This document shows positions 51,889 through 60,607 of a stretch of DNA of 64,000 nucleotides, piece by piece. The stretch spans positions 1,798,001 to 1,862,000 of the forward strand of contig CP043652.1 in the NCBI GenBank assembly GCA_014218215.1. Reading direction: 5' to 3'. Position numbers and translations under genes: made by a program. This DNA is from Geodermatophilaceae bacterium NBWT11. Its GTDB lineage: Bacteria; Actinomycetota; Actinomycetes; Mycobacteriales; Geodermatophilaceae. Below the pieces are notes generated by a model. The model was given only the letters and a program-made list of their open reading frames with translations. It made no database searches and had not been told where the DNA came from. How positions within the stretch are numbered: the stretch's first letter is position 1; the number at the start of each line of letters is the position of its first letter.

Positions 51889-52545
51889 TCACCCCGGGGT
51901 GACCAGCCGCGCCTCGTAGGCGAGCACCGCGGCCTGGGTGCGGTCCCGCAACCCGGTCTTGGCCAGGATCCGGCCGACGTGGGTCTTCACCGTCAGCTCC
52001 GAGAGCACCAGGTGGGCGGCGATCTCGGCGTTGGACAGCCCGCGGGCGACGTGCCCGAGCACCTCCCGCTCGCGGTCGGTGAGCACGTCGAGCCGGGTGT
52101 CCCGCCCGGTCGCCCCGGACGGGAGCCCGGCGGCGAAGGTCTCCAGCAGCCGGCGGGTGACCCGCGGGGAGACCACGGCGTCCCCGCGGGCGACGGTGCG
52201 GATCGCGGCGAGCAGGTCGGCGGGCTCGGTGTTCTTGAGCAGGAAGCCGCTCGCCCCGGCGCGCAGCGCGGCGAAGGCGTGCTCGTCGAGGTCGAAGGTG
52301 GTGAGCACGAGCACCCGGCTGGGCAGCCCGGCGGCGACGATCTGCGCGGTGGCCTGGACGCCGTCCAGCACCGGCATCCGCACGTCCATCAGGACGACGT
52401 CGGGCCGCAGGTCGCGGGCCAGGGTCACGGCGGCGGCGCCGTCCCCGGCCTGGCCGACGACCTCGAGGTCGGGCTGGGCGTCGAGCACCATGCCGAACCC
52501 GACCCGGACCAGCGGCTCGTCGTCGACGAGCAGGACGGTGGTCAC
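51889..52545 (-). CDS. NarL/LuxR-family response regulator
   Basis: 218 aa from GTG 52545, overlapping the kinase stop by GTGA. Receiver: LLVDDEPLVRVGFG, phospho-acceptor Asp in VVLMDVRMP near residue 54, LTTFD, LKNT. DNA-binding: LTDREREVLGHVARGLSNAEIAAHL, then VKTHVGRILAKTGLRDR. Last gene of the ABC-transporter/two-component operon. Confidence 0.95.
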   Translation of the reverse strand: MTTVLLVDDEPLVRVGFGMVLDAQPDLEVVGQAGDGAAAVTLARDLRPDVVLMDVRMPVLDGVQATAQIVAAGLPSRVLVLTTFDLDEHAFAALRAGASGFLLKNTEPADLLAAIRTVARGDAVVSPRVTRRLLETFAAGLPSGATGRDTRLDVLTDREREVLGHVARGLSNAEIAAHLVLSELTVKTHVGRILAKTGLRDRTQAAVLAYEARLVTPG

Positions 52546-53735
52546 GCAGCACCCGCCGGCGTCAGCGGGAGGGCGGCCCGCACGCGCCAGCCGCCGTGCT
52601 CGCCCGGCCCGGTCTCGACCGAGCCGCCCCACGCGCCGAACCGCTCCCGCATGCCGACCAGGCCGTGCCCGGACGCGCGGTCGGGGTCCGGGCGGGGCGT
52701 CGTCCCCCGGCCGTCGTCGCGCACCTCGACCTCCAGCGACCCGGGCGTCCAGGTGAGCCCGACCCGCGCGGTGCGGGCGTCCCGGGCGTGGGTGAGCGTG
52801 TTCGTCAGGGCCTCCTGGACCAACCGGTGGACGGCGAGCTGCGCGGTGGCCGGCAGCTGCGACGGGCTGCCGGTGACGGTCACGGTGACGGCGAGCCCCG
52901 CCGCCCGGACCTGCTCGACGAGCCGGTCGAGCTGGTCCAGGCCGGGGGTGGGGGCGTCGGCGACCGCCGCCCCGTCCGCGCGCAGCACGCCCAGCAGCCG
53001 GTGCATCTCCGCGATCGCCTCCCGGCCGGTGCTGGCCACCTGTCCCACCGCCTGCCGGGCCGGGCCGGTGGCACCGGCGTCCATCGCGTAGCCGGCGCCG
53101 TCGGCCAGCGCGGTCATCACCGAGATGTTGTGCGCCACGACGTCGTGCACCTCGCGGGCGATCCGGGCGCGCTCGTCGGCGACGGCCACCCTGTCCCGGG
53201 CGTCGCGTTCGCGTTCGGCGCGGTGGGCCCGGTCCTCCAGCGCCTGCATCAGCGAGGTCCGGGTGCGCCGGTTCCGGCCGACGACGAGGGCCAGCACCGT
53301 CAGCGCGGTCAACGGCACGACGCTCTGCCCGCCGGGCTGGCCGGCGAGCGCCACGACCGCGACGGTCACCGGCAGAGCCGCGACGAGCACCGCGCCGGCG
53401 ACCACCTCCCGGGTGGGCCGGTGCTCGGCCACCAAGGCGAGCAGCCAGAACAGCACCAGCCCGGCCGGGAGCAGCGCCTCCGGGGCGAGGCCCCGGGAGA
53501 CCCAGAAGGCCCCGAGCAGCGCAGCTGCGGCGGCGAGCCCGGCCAGCGGCGCGCGGCGGCGGGCCAGTGCGGGCAGCCACAGCAGCAGCGAGACGACCAC
53601 CTCGGTGGGTCCGGCGCCCAGCCGGACCAGCGGCCCCAGGCTCAGCAGCGCCAGCCCGAGGACCGGGACGACGAGGCGCAGGCGCGGGGACACGACGTCG
53701 ATCGTGCCGTGCCGCCGCGCCTGCGCCCCGGTCAC
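52542..53735 (-). CDS. Sensor histidine kinase (NarL-type, HisKA_3)
   Basis: 397 aa from GTG 53735, overlapping the permease stop by GTGA. Several membrane helices in residues 10-165, then RIAREVHDVVAHNISVMTALAD with the phospho-acceptor His in a HisKA_3 box, and a HATPase with DDGRGTTPRPDPDRASGHGLVGMRERF (split at DGRGT). Partner of the downstream regulator. Probably senses the substrate or stress handled by the adjacent transporter. Confidence 0.92.
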   Translation of the reverse strand: MTGAQARRHGTIDVVSPRLRLVVPVLGLALLSLGPLVRLGAGPTEVVVSLLLWLPALARRRAPLAGLAAAAALLGAFWVSRGLAPEALLPAGLVLFWLLALVAEHRPTREVVAGAVLVAALPVTVAVVALAGQPGGQSVVPLTALTVLALVVGRNRRTRTSLMQALEDRAHRAERERDARDRVAVADERARIAREVHDVVAHNISVMTALADGAGYAMDAGATGPARQAVGQVASTGREAIAEMHRLLGVLRADGAAVADAPTPGLDQLDRLVEQVRAAGLAVTVTVTGSPSQLPATAQLAVHRLVQEALTNTLTHARDARTARVGLTWTPGSLEVEVRDDGRGTTPRPDPDRASGHGLVGMRERFGAWGGSVETGPGEHGGWRVRAALPLTPAGAA

Positions 53736-54538
53736 ACGTCCCGGCTGCGCAGCCGGACGACCGAGGCGGCCAGTCCGACCACCACGTAGCCGACCAGGAC
53801 GGCGAACCCGACCCACGGCGCGAACTCGCCCGGGACCGGCGTCAGCTGCAGCAGCTGCCCGCCGGCCTGGCCGGGGAGCCAGCGGACGAGGTCCGGACCC
53901 CAGCTGGCGGGCAGGAGCTGACCCAGGATCGGCAGCAGGAACACCAGGCCGAACAGCACGGCGACCGCGCCGGCGGTGGAGCGGAGCAGCCAGCCCAGCG
54001 CCGTCCCCAGCACGGCGATGGCGGTCAGGTAGAGCGCCGTCCCCACGACGACCCGCAGCACGCCGTCCTCACCGAGTCCGGGCATGCCGTCGGTGACCGC
54101 GGCGCCCACGGCGTAGGAGGCGAAGGCCGCGACCAGCGAGGCGACGAGCACGAGCGCGCCGAGCACGGCGGCCTTGCCGAGCACGACCGGCCAGCGCTTC
54201 GGGGTGGCGGCGAAGGTGCTGCGGATGGTGCCGGAGGTGTACTCCCCGGTGACCAGCAGGACGCCGAGCACACCGAGGGCCAGCTGGGCGAGGTTGTAGC
54301 CGGCCAGGCTGAGGGTCAGCGGCAGGGAGAAGTCGACGCTGGGTGGGCCGCCGCCGTCGCCGCCGGGACCGCCGGTGTCGGCGGTGCTGGTGAACAGCAG
54401 ACCGAGCAGCACCATCGCGACCAGGGCGCCCATCAGCACGTTCCACGTGGAACGCAGGGAGCGGGTCTTCACCCACTCGCCGCGGAGCAGGCCCGCGGCG
54501 CCGCCCGTCGTCGTCTTGTCGGGGGCGGTGATGGTCAT
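53732..54538 (-). CDS. ABC-2 type transporter permease
   Basis: 268 aa from ATG 54538, overlapping the ATPase stop by ATGA. About six membrane helices; GEYTSGTIRSTFAATPKRW is the family motif (QYTSGTI-like) near residue 100. Export role with the adjacent ATPase, probably of an antibiotic or peptide. Confidence 0.9.
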   Translation of the reverse strand: MTITAPDKTTTGGAAGLLRGEWVKTRSLRSTWNVLMGALVAMVLLGLLFTSTADTGGPGGDGGGPPSVDFSLPLTLSLAGYNLAQLALGVLGVLLVTGEYTSGTIRSTFAATPKRWPVVLGKAAVLGALVLVASLVAAFASYAVGAAVTDGMPGLGEDGVLRVVVGTALYLTAIAVLGTALGWLLRSTAGAVAVLFGLVFLLPILGQLLPASWGPDLVRWLPGQAGGQLLQLTPVPGEFAPWVGFAVLVGYVVVGLAASVVRLRSRDV

Positions 54539-55458
54539 GCCGGCTGCTCCTGGGTGCGGTACTCGCGGTCGTCGTGGGTGAGGGCCATGAAGGCCTCCTC
54601 GAGCGAGGCCTGGACCGGCGCGAGCTCGTGGAGGGCGATCCCGGACTCGGCGGCCCGGTCGCCGACGGTCTCGGCGGTCAGGCCGGTGACCAGCAGCAGG
54701 CCGCGTTCGGGGGACTCGACGGTGACGTCGGCGCCGGCCAGCAGGCCCGCGAGCTCGGTGGCGCGGGGGCTGCGCACCCGGACGGCGTCCCCGCCGGCCC
54801 GGCGGATGAACTCCGCGGTGGACACGTCGGCGACGAGCCGGCCGCGGCCCATCACGACCAGGTGCTCGGCGGTCACCGACATCTCGGCCATGAGGTGGGA
54901 GGAGAAGAAGACGGTGCGACCCTCGGCGGCCAGCCCCCGGGCGAGGGTGCGGATCCACAGCACGCCGTCGGGGTCCAGGCCGTTCACCGGCTCGTCGAGC
55001 ACCACGGTGGCCGGGTCGCCCAGCAGCGCGGTGGCGACGCCGAGCCGCTGGCCCATGCCGAGGGAGAAGCCGCCGACCCGCTTGCCGGCGACGCTGGTCA
55101 GGCCGGCCAGCTCGAGCACGGTCTCCACCCGCTGCTTCGGGATGCCGGCCGTCGCGGCCAGGGCCTGCAGGTGGGCGCGGGCGGTGCGGCCGGGGTGCAG
55201 GGCCCGGGCCTCCAGCAGTGCCCCGACCTGCCGTAGCGGGTCGCGGTGCTCGGCGTAGTGCTTGCCGTTGACCAGCGCGGTGCCGGCGGTGGGGCGGTCC
55301 AGCCCGAGCACCATGCGCATGGTCGTGGACTTCCCGGCCCCGTTCGGTCCCAGGAACCCGGTCACCACCCCCGGTCGCACCGTCACGGTCAGGTCGTCGA
55401 CAGCCGTCTTCGCGCCGTAGCGCTTGGTCAACCCGCGGAGTTCGATCACGGTCTCCAT
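54535..55458 (-). CDS. ABC transporter ATP-binding protein (DrrA/CcmA type)
   Basis: 307 aa from ATG 55458. Walker A GPNGAGKST near residue 38, signature LGMGQR near 133, Walker B TVVLDEPVNGLDPDG near 155 and SSHLM H-loop. An extended C-terminal regulatory segment is usual for DrrA-type exporters. The operon ATPase-permease-kinase-regulator is tightly overlapped throughout. Confidence 0.93.
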   Translation of the reverse strand: METVIELRGLTKRYGAKTAVDDLTVTVRPGVVTGFLGPNGAGKSTTMRMVLGLDRPTAGTALVNGKHYAEHRDPLRQVGALLEARALHPGRTARAHLQALAATAGIPKQRVETVLELAGLTSVAGKRVGGFSLGMGQRLGVATALLGDPATVVLDEPVNGLDPDGVLWIRTLARGLAAEGRTVFFSSHLMAEMSVTAEHLVVMGRGRLVADVSTAEFIRRAGGDAVRVRSPRATELAGLLAGADVTVESPERGLLLVTGLTAETVGDRAAESGIALHELAPVQASLEEAFMALTHDDREYRTQEQPA

Positions 55459-55634
55459 GGTGCTCGGCTGCGGCGTCGCCGGCGTCAGCCCGGGGGACGG
55501 TCTTCGGGTACTCCTGCAGGACTACGGACGGCGGGCTCCCGTGACGGGATGCGAGCGCTCGGTGACGAAGAAAGTCCAGCTGGGGGGCCTGTCCGGGCCC
55601 CGTTTCTGTCAGACCCCACCGCTAGCTTCGTGGC

Positions 55635-57248
55635 ATGGAGACGGGGCTGCGGTGGGAGGTCGGGGTGTCGGCGTCCCTGGCTTCGCCCGACCCGTGGCCT
55701 GATGAGGAGCTGCCTGCTGGGGTGACCCGTCGGCGGACGCGGTTGTCGGAGATCGTGGACGTGTCGCACTGGGACGACGCCGCGTGCGCTCAGGCCCTGC
55801 AGGCCCTTGCCGACGCGGATTCCCAGCTGGCGGCGTTCCGGGCCGATGTGGTGAAGCGGTTCGCCGACGTGCGCCCGGACCTGTGGGACCTCAACCCCGA
55901 CGACCCGGCCGCCAAGGTCGAGGGCTGGGGGTCGGGGCGGACGTTCAACGGGGTGACGGAGTTCTTCACCGACGAGCTCGCGACGGTGTTGGGCACGTCG
56001 CGGATGCGGGCGGACACCCTGGCCAACCTCTCCCTGGTGCTGCGCGAGCAGCTCATCGACACCTGGCACGCCCTCGCCGAGGGCCGCATCGACGAGCCGC
56101 GGGCACACGCCCTGGTGAAGGCGCTGGGGTGGCAGGCACCGGCGGTGGACGCCGAGATCGTGGCCGCGGTCGAGCGGGAGGCGTTGCAGTGGGCGGTCGC
56201 CGGGGAGGGCCCGTACCGGCTGCGGGAGCGGGCTGCCGCCTTGTTGCTGCAGTACGACGCCGAGGCCTCCGACCGGCGGCGCAAGGCCGCGAAGAAGCTC
56301 ACCGACGTGGTGGTCCGCAACCCGGCAGACGGGTTCGCCGACTTCGTGGTGCGGATGCCCACCGAGGTCGCGGCCGCGTCGTGGGACACCTGCGACACCT
56401 ACGCCCGCCTGCGCAAAGCGGCTGGGGACACCCGCCCGATCGGGGAACTCCGGGCGCTGGTTGCGACCGATCTGATCCTGCGACCGTGGGACACCTCCCG
56501 GGAGCCGGTCACGGCGCACCTGACCCTGTTCGCCCCGTTGCCCAGCCTGGTCGAGGACCCCAGCGCTGATCCTCCAGGCCCCGATGCGCCACCGGAGTGC
56601 GGCCGGGTCGGCAACCAGCCCATCACCGCAGCCCACCTCCGGGAACTCCTCACCCAACTCGGGTTCTGCACCGCCACCGGCCTGGACGTCCCACCGGGCA
56701 GCACCGTCGACATCGCGCTCACCGCCCCAGGGACCGGGGCGCTGCGAGCAGTGGTCACTCCGCACCAGCTCAGACACCTGGCCCGCAGGGGGTGCCCTGA
56801 GCACCAGGGGACAGGTCTGCCCTGCGACTGCCCCGTGCTCGACGCACCACCGCCAACGGACGCCTACCGGCCGACCACTGAGCAGAACCGGTTCATCGAC
56901 GCCCGCGACCGCACCTGCCGCCACCCCGGCTGCCAGAGACCGGCCCGGTTCACCGACGCCGACCACGTCGTCGCCTTCCACGAGGGCGGCCGCACCGAGT
57001 GCGCCAACCTCTGCAACCTCTGTCGACGACACCACCGGCTCAAGACCCACGCACCCGGCTGGCACTACTCCATGACCCCGGACGGACGGCTGTCGGTCAC
57101 CACACCGAGCGGGGTGACCAGGACCAGCGCACCCCCGGGCACCCACCACCGGCTCCGACCCGACGACCTCCTCCACCCCCTGGAGACCGCAGTCCCCGAG
57201 CTTCCCGCACCCGCCGCGGACCCCGCGGCCGACCCACCGCCCTTCTGA
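55635..57248 (+). CDS. DUF222/HNH endonuclease-domain protein
   Basis: 537 aa from ATG 55635. The N-terminal DUF222 region has SDRRRKAAKKLTDVVVR and PTEVAAASWDTCDTYAR. The HNH domain at about residues 410-480 has CRHPGCQRPARFTDADHVVAFHEGG and NLCNLCRRHHRLKTH. Members (13E12-like) are multicopy in high-GC actinobacteria; mobility is suggested but activity unproven. No flanking direct repeats or attachment sites seen. Confidence 0.92.
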   Translation: METGLRWEVGVSASLASPDPWPDEELPAGVTRRRTRLSEIVDVSHWDDAACAQALQALADADSQLAAFRADVVKRFADVRPDLWDLNPDDPAAKVEGWGSGRTFNGVTEFFTDELATVLGTSRMRADTLANLSLVLREQLIDTWHALAEGRIDEPRAHALVKALGWQAPAVDAEIVAAVEREALQWAVAGEGPYRLRERAAALLLQYDAEASDRRRKAAKKLTDVVVRNPADGFADFVVRMPTEVAAASWDTCDTYARLRKAAGDTRPIGELRALVATDLILRPWDTSREPVTAHLTLFAPLPSLVEDPSADPPGPDAPPECGRVGNQPITAAHLRELLTQLGFCTATGLDVPPGSTVDIALTAPGTGALRAVVTPHQLRHLARRGCPEHQGTGLPCDCPVLDAPPPTDAYRPTTEQNRFIDARDRTCRHPGCQRPARFTDADHVVAFHEGGRTECANLCNLCRRHHRLKTHAPGWHYSMTPDGRLSVTTPSGVTRTSAPPGTHHRLRPDDLLHPLETAVPELPAPAADPAADPPPF

Positions 57249-57380
57249 GCGGACGCGCGACCCAGGGGTGCACGACGGGATCGGTGCAGGCGGGTGGGGT
57301 TATGCGGGGTCCGGCCGGGGTACCGGGTGCCCGTCCGGCGGCAGACCGTCGGGTGATCACCTCACACCTGGAGCACCACC

Positions 57381-57647
57381 ATGGGCATCATCGGCTTCCT
57401 CGTCTTCGGCCTCGTCGTCGGCGCTGTCGCCCGGCTGATCAAGCCCGGCAAGCAGAACCTCTCGATCCTCGCCACCCTCGGCCTGGGCATCGTGGGCTCG
57501 CTGATCGGTGGCGTCGTCGCCACCCTGCTGGGCACCGGCCGGTTCACCGAGCTCAACATCCTCGGCGCGCTCGTGGCCATCGCCGCAGCCGTCCTGCTCA
57601 TCGGTGTCGCCGAGAGCGTGACCGGCAAGCGCTCCGTGCGCAGCTGA
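57381..57647 (+). CDS. GlsB/YeaQ/YmgE stress-response membrane protein
   Basis: 88 aa from ATG 57381, with GGAG upstream. Two or three Gly-rich membrane helices: VFGLVVGAVARLIKPG, LGIVGSLIGGVVATLL, NILGALVAIAAAVLLIG. The GxxxG-rich arrangement is the signature of the transglycosylase-associated (GlsB) family. Single gene, closed by a hairpin. Confidence 0.92.
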   Translation: MGIIGFLVFGLVVGAVARLIKPGKQNLSILATLGLGIVGSLIGGVVATLLGTGRFTELNILGALVAIAAAVLLIGVAESVTGKRSVRS

Positions 57648-57657
57648 CCACCTGACC

Positions 57658-57696
57658 CGACGACCCCGGACGCGGTGCTGGCGTCCGGGGTCGTCG
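57658..57696 (+). terminator. Hairpin terminator, 16-bp perfect stem
   Basis: CGACGACCCCGGACGC - GGTGCTG - complement, 10 nt after the GlsB stop codon. Confidence 0.85.
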
Positions 57697-57723
57697 CACG
57701 TCCGGACCCGGTCGCATCGGCAC

Positions 57724-57752
57724 AACGATTGTCGATGCCATCGACTGTCGTT
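57724..57752. promoter_or_regulatory. 13-bp inverted repeat, probable operator of the XRE trio
   Basis: AACGATTGTCGAT - GCC - ATCGACTGTCGTT; the arms match in 11 of 13 positions. It ends 11 bp before the start of the first gene of the trio, so it overlaps the promoter or start site. The XRE regulator encoded third in the unit is the best candidate binder. Confidence 0.65.
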
Positions 57753-57763
57753 ATGGTGCCTCC

Positions 57764-58357
57764 ATGCGACGACACCTCACCGGCCCACGGTCGGCCGGCA
57801 TCGCGGGCACCCTGCTCCTCGTCGCGGCCTCGGTGGCCACGGTCGTCGGCCTGGCCGTCGTCCTCGGCGCTGCGCTGGGGGACGACGGGGAGGCCCGAGT
57901 GCCCGTGGTCGGCGCGGTCGACGTCGCCGTCCCGGCCGGTGTCACCACGTTCTCCGGCGAGGCCAGCACGGTCGTCCAGGTCGCCGGCCTGCCGCTGGGC
58001 CTGCGACTGCTCTCCGTCCTCGGGGTCGCACTCCTGTGCGCGTCGCTGGTCGTCGGCGCCCTCGCCCTGCGGTCGGTGATGACCGGCATCCACGCCGGCA
58101 CCCCGTTCGTCGGCCGCCCCGGCGCACGGCTGACCCTCGTCGCCGGCACCGTGTTCGTCGGTGCCGTCGTCGCCCCGCTGGTCGAGGACGCGACCGCCTG
58201 GGTGCTGCTCGACCGGGTCGACCTGCTCGACGGCCCGTTCCGCCCTGGCCTCGAGGTGCCGTGGACCGCACTGCTGCTGACCCTGCTGGTGTTGGCCGTC
58301 GCCGCTGCGTTCGCCCAGGGCAGCCGGCAGACCCGCGAGCTGGCGGGGCTGGTGTGA
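57764..58357 (+). CDS. Membrane protein, DUF2975-like
   Basis: 197 aa from ATG 57764. Four hydrophobic segments (about residues 14-35, 78-100, 120-140, 165-185) separated by short loops, and LALRSVMTGIHAGTPFV as the most DUF2975-like stretch. First of three genes overlapping by 4 nt. DUF2975 with a small XRE protein is a known pairing (YoaS/YozG in Bacillus); function unknown. Confidence 0.75.
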   Translation: MRRHLTGPRSAGIAGTLLLVAASVATVVGLAVVLGAALGDDGEARVPVVGAVDVAVPAGVTTFSGEASTVVQVAGLPLGLRLLSVLGVALLCASLVVGALALRSVMTGIHAGTPFVGRPGARLTLVAGTVFVGAVVAPLVEDATAWVLLDRVDLLDGPFRPGLEVPWTALLLTLLVLAVAAAFAQGSRQTRELAGLV

Positions 58358-58986
58358 GCGCCGACCGACAGGCGGCGCGGCCGCTCCTGGGTCCGCGGTC
58401 CTCCCGCGCCCTCAGCATCCTGCTGATCCTGATCGGCACCCTGGCCTGCGCCGCCACGGCCATCCTGCTCGTCCGAGCGGTCACGACCGACTCCGCGAAC
58501 ACCGTGGTCACCCTGTCCAACGAGACACGGCTCGCGCTGGACGACAGCCTGCAGCTGCCCGACGACCTGAGCCTCGCCGGATACCAGATCGCCGTACAGC
58601 TGACCACCGAGGACCTGCCCGTCGGCACCCGCCTGCTGATCAACCTGGGGGTCGGCATGCCCTTCCTTCGTGGCGGGCTCGCTGCCCTGGCGCTCAGCCG
58701 CGTGCTGTGGACCCTGCACACCGAGCGCCCCTTCCAGCGCAGCAACGCCCGGCTGCTGGTCGTCGTCGCCGTCCTGTGGGCGGTGTACTCGTGGATCACC
58801 CCCCAGGTCGTGCGCACCGCCTCCATGGACGCCCTGCAGCTCTCCGGCTCCCCCGCCGGGCTCGAGCCCGCCGTCGACAGCAGCTCCCTGCCGGTCACCT
58901 GGTTCGGCCTGCTGCTGCTCCTCGCCGTCGCCGAGGTCTTCCGCCGCGGTGCCCGCCAGGCCCGCGACGTCGACGGCCTGGTGTGA
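58354..58986 (+). CDS. Second DUF2975-like membrane protein
   Basis: 210 aa from GTG 58354 (GTGA overlap). Same layout as the preceding protein: hydrophobic helix at about residues 19-45, then a polar loop, LLINLGVGMPFLRGGLAAL, LRVLWTLHTERPFQ-like segment and two C-terminal helices ending RRGARQARDVDGLV. The matching C-termini (QTRELAGLV and QARDVDGLV) suggest duplication and a heteromeric complex. Confidence 0.78.
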   Translation: MSADRQAARPLLGPRSSRALSILLILIGTLACAATAILLVRAVTTDSANTVVTLSNETRLALDDSLQLPDDLSLAGYQIAVQLTTEDLPVGTRLLINLGVGMPFLRGGLAALALSRVLWTLHTERPFQRSNARLLVVVAVLWAVYSWITPQVVRTASMDALQLSGSPAGLEPAVDSSSLPVTWFGLLLLLAVAEVFRRGARQARDVDGLV

Positions 58987-59225
58987 GCCGCACCCAGCCC
59001 GAGGACGAGGACGCCGGCCACCGCGTCCGCTGCCACCTCGACCGGCTGCTCGCCGCCCGCGGCATGACGCTGGTCGAGCTCTCCCAGCGCGCCGGGGTGT
59101 CTGTCGTGAACCTGTCGGTGCTCAAGAACGACCGGGCCCGCGCCGTGCGGTTCAGCACCCTGACCGCGGTGTGTGACGCACTCGGCTGCCAACCCGGCGA
59201 ACTCCTGTCGGTGGATCCGGTCTGA
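58983..59225 (+). CDS. Small XRE/Cro-like transcriptional regulator (YozG type)
   Basis: 80 aa from GTG 58983 (GTGA overlap). HTH: LLAARGMTLVELSQRAGVSV and VNLSVLKNDRARAVRFSTL, then AVCDALGCQPGELLSV, the full Cro/C1 fold of the YozG type with a truncated tail. Probably autoregulates the trio via the upstream inverted repeat. Confidence 0.9.
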   Translation: MSRTQPEDEDAGHRVRCHLDRLLAARGMTLVELSQRAGVSVVNLSVLKNDRARAVRFSTLTAVCDALGCQPGELLSVDPV

Positions 59226-59284
59226 ACCTGGGGGCCACCGGGGTAAGCGGCATTTACACACTCGCCACACCGTCTGGAGCCACC

Positions 59285-59827
59285 ATGGCCCGCAACACCC
59301 TGTCCCGCTCGCTCCACGACGTCGGCCTGGCCGCCTGGTTCGGCGGCACGCTCGCCAACGCCGTCGCACTCAACGCCGCGGCCGCCGAGGCCGGCGACGC
59401 CCAGTCCGTCGGCGACGTCGCCAACGCCGGCTGGGACCGCTGGACCCCGGTCAACGCCGTCGCCATCGGCGCCCACCTGATCGGCAGCGTCGGCCAGCTG
59501 CGCGGCAACCGCGACCGGCTCAAGAACCAGCGGGGCGTCGCCACCATGTCCACCGTCAAGTCGGTGCTGACCATCGCCGCGCTCGGTGTCACCGGCTACA
59601 GCCGGGTGCTCGGCCAGAAGACCTCCGCCGGCCGCGCGCCGAGTTCCTCGGGCACGAAGCCCTTGAAGAAGACGTCGGCCGACGCCGCGTCCGCACAGCT
59701 CCAGCTGGACAAGCTGCAGTGGGTCATCCCCGCCCTGACCGGCGCCCTGGTCGTCGTCAGCTCCTTCGCCGGCGAGCAGCAGCGCCCCGCGTCGGTCCTC
59801 GAGGGCCTCACCGCCAAGAAGAGCTGA
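59285..59827 (+). CDS. Conserved membrane-associated protein of unknown function
   Basis: 180 aa from ATG 59285, with GGAG 8 nt upstream. Small amphipathic or hydrophobic segments (LAAWFGGTLANAVALNAAAA near residue 15, TVKSVLTIAALGVTGYSRVLG near 90, VIPALTGALVVVSSFAG near 147) with a basic, Ser/Lys-rich loop between. Actinobacterial hypothetical proteins with the phrase AxWFGG resemble it. No function inferred. Confidence 0.7.
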   Translation: MARNTLSRSLHDVGLAAWFGGTLANAVALNAAAAEAGDAQSVGDVANAGWDRWTPVNAVAIGAHLIGSVGQLRGNRDRLKNQRGVATMSTVKSVLTIAALGVTGYSRVLGQKTSAGRAPSSSGTKPLKKTSADAASAQLQLDKLQWVIPALTGALVVVSSFAGEQQRPASVLEGLTAKKS

Positions 59828-59920
59828 CCTCCGCACCGGCACGGACGTCACCGAACGGTCACACGCCGTTCCCCGATGGTGACGTCCGTGCAGGTGAGAA
59901 GCATGGTTGCGCGGGGCAAC

Positions 59921-60607
59921 ATGATGGTCATGACCGCACGAACGACACGCCTGGCCCTGCCCGTCCTCCTCGCCGGGGGGCTCGCGCTCAGCGCCTGCTC
60001 CTTCCTCGGTGGCACGGACGACGCCGCAGCGGCCGGCACGAGCACCCGTCCCAGCACGAGCACCACCAGCGCGAGCAGCGCCGGCACCGCCACCAGTGCA
60101 CCCGCGGCCACCGCAGGCACCACCGCGGCCCCCACCGCGACCGCGGCCCCGGAGCCCAGCGGCGCGGACCCGACCACCGCGGGCGGCCCCGACCGTTGCC
60201 ACACCAGCGAGCTGTCCGGGTCCCTGGTCCAGGGCGACTCCGCCGCCGGCACCCGGGGCGCCACCCTCACGCTGACCAACAGCGGTGGCGAGACCTGCAC
60301 CGTGTACGGCTACGGCGGGCTCGGCCTGATCGGACAGGACGGCTCGGCGCTGCCCACCACCCAGGTGCGCTCGGACGCCGTCACGCCCCGCACCGTGACC
60401 CTGCAGCCCGGGCAGGCGGTGTCGGCGCTGATCACCTGGACGGTCGTCCCCACCGGGAACGAGCCCACCACGGGCGACTGCGAGGCGACCCCCGGCCGGC
60501 TGAGCGTCATCCCGCCCGACGAGACCGACGCGCTGTCGGTCTCGTGGCCGGCCGGGCCGGTCTGCGACGCCGGGACCATCACCCAGGACGCCTACGGCGC
60601 GGCCTGA
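59921..60607 (+). CDS. DUF4232-like secreted lipoprotein
   Basis: About 228 aa; start uncertain among ATG 59921, 59924 and 59930. Signal peptide with lipobox LALSAC, a long Ser/Thr/Ala linker, then a beta-rich domain (CHTSELSGSLVQGDSAAGTR, LTLTNSGGETCTVYGYGGLGLIG, VTLQPGQAVSALITWTVV split), typical of DUF4232. It is tail-to-tail with the kinase gene, stops overlapping by 16 nt. Extracellular; function unknown. Confidence 0.85.
   Translation: MMVMTARTTRLALPVLLAGGLALSACSFLGGTDDAAAAGTSTRPSTSTTSASSAGTATSAPAATAGTTAAPTATAAPEPSGADPTTAGGPDRCHTSELSGSLVQGDSAAGTRGATLTLTNSGGETCTVYGYGGLGLIGQDGSALPTTQVRSDAVTPRTVTLQPGQAVSALITWTVVPTGNEPTTGDCEATPGRLSVIPPDETDALSVSWPAGPVCDAGTITQDAYGAA

Noticed and set aside
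55459-55634. Possible small genes in the 176-bp gap before the DUF222/HNH gene
   Set aside because: Only short frames without RBS; it reads as a divergent promoter region.
55635-57248. Mobile element around the DUF222/HNH gene
   Set aside because: No terminal inverted repeats, target duplications or transposase found near it.
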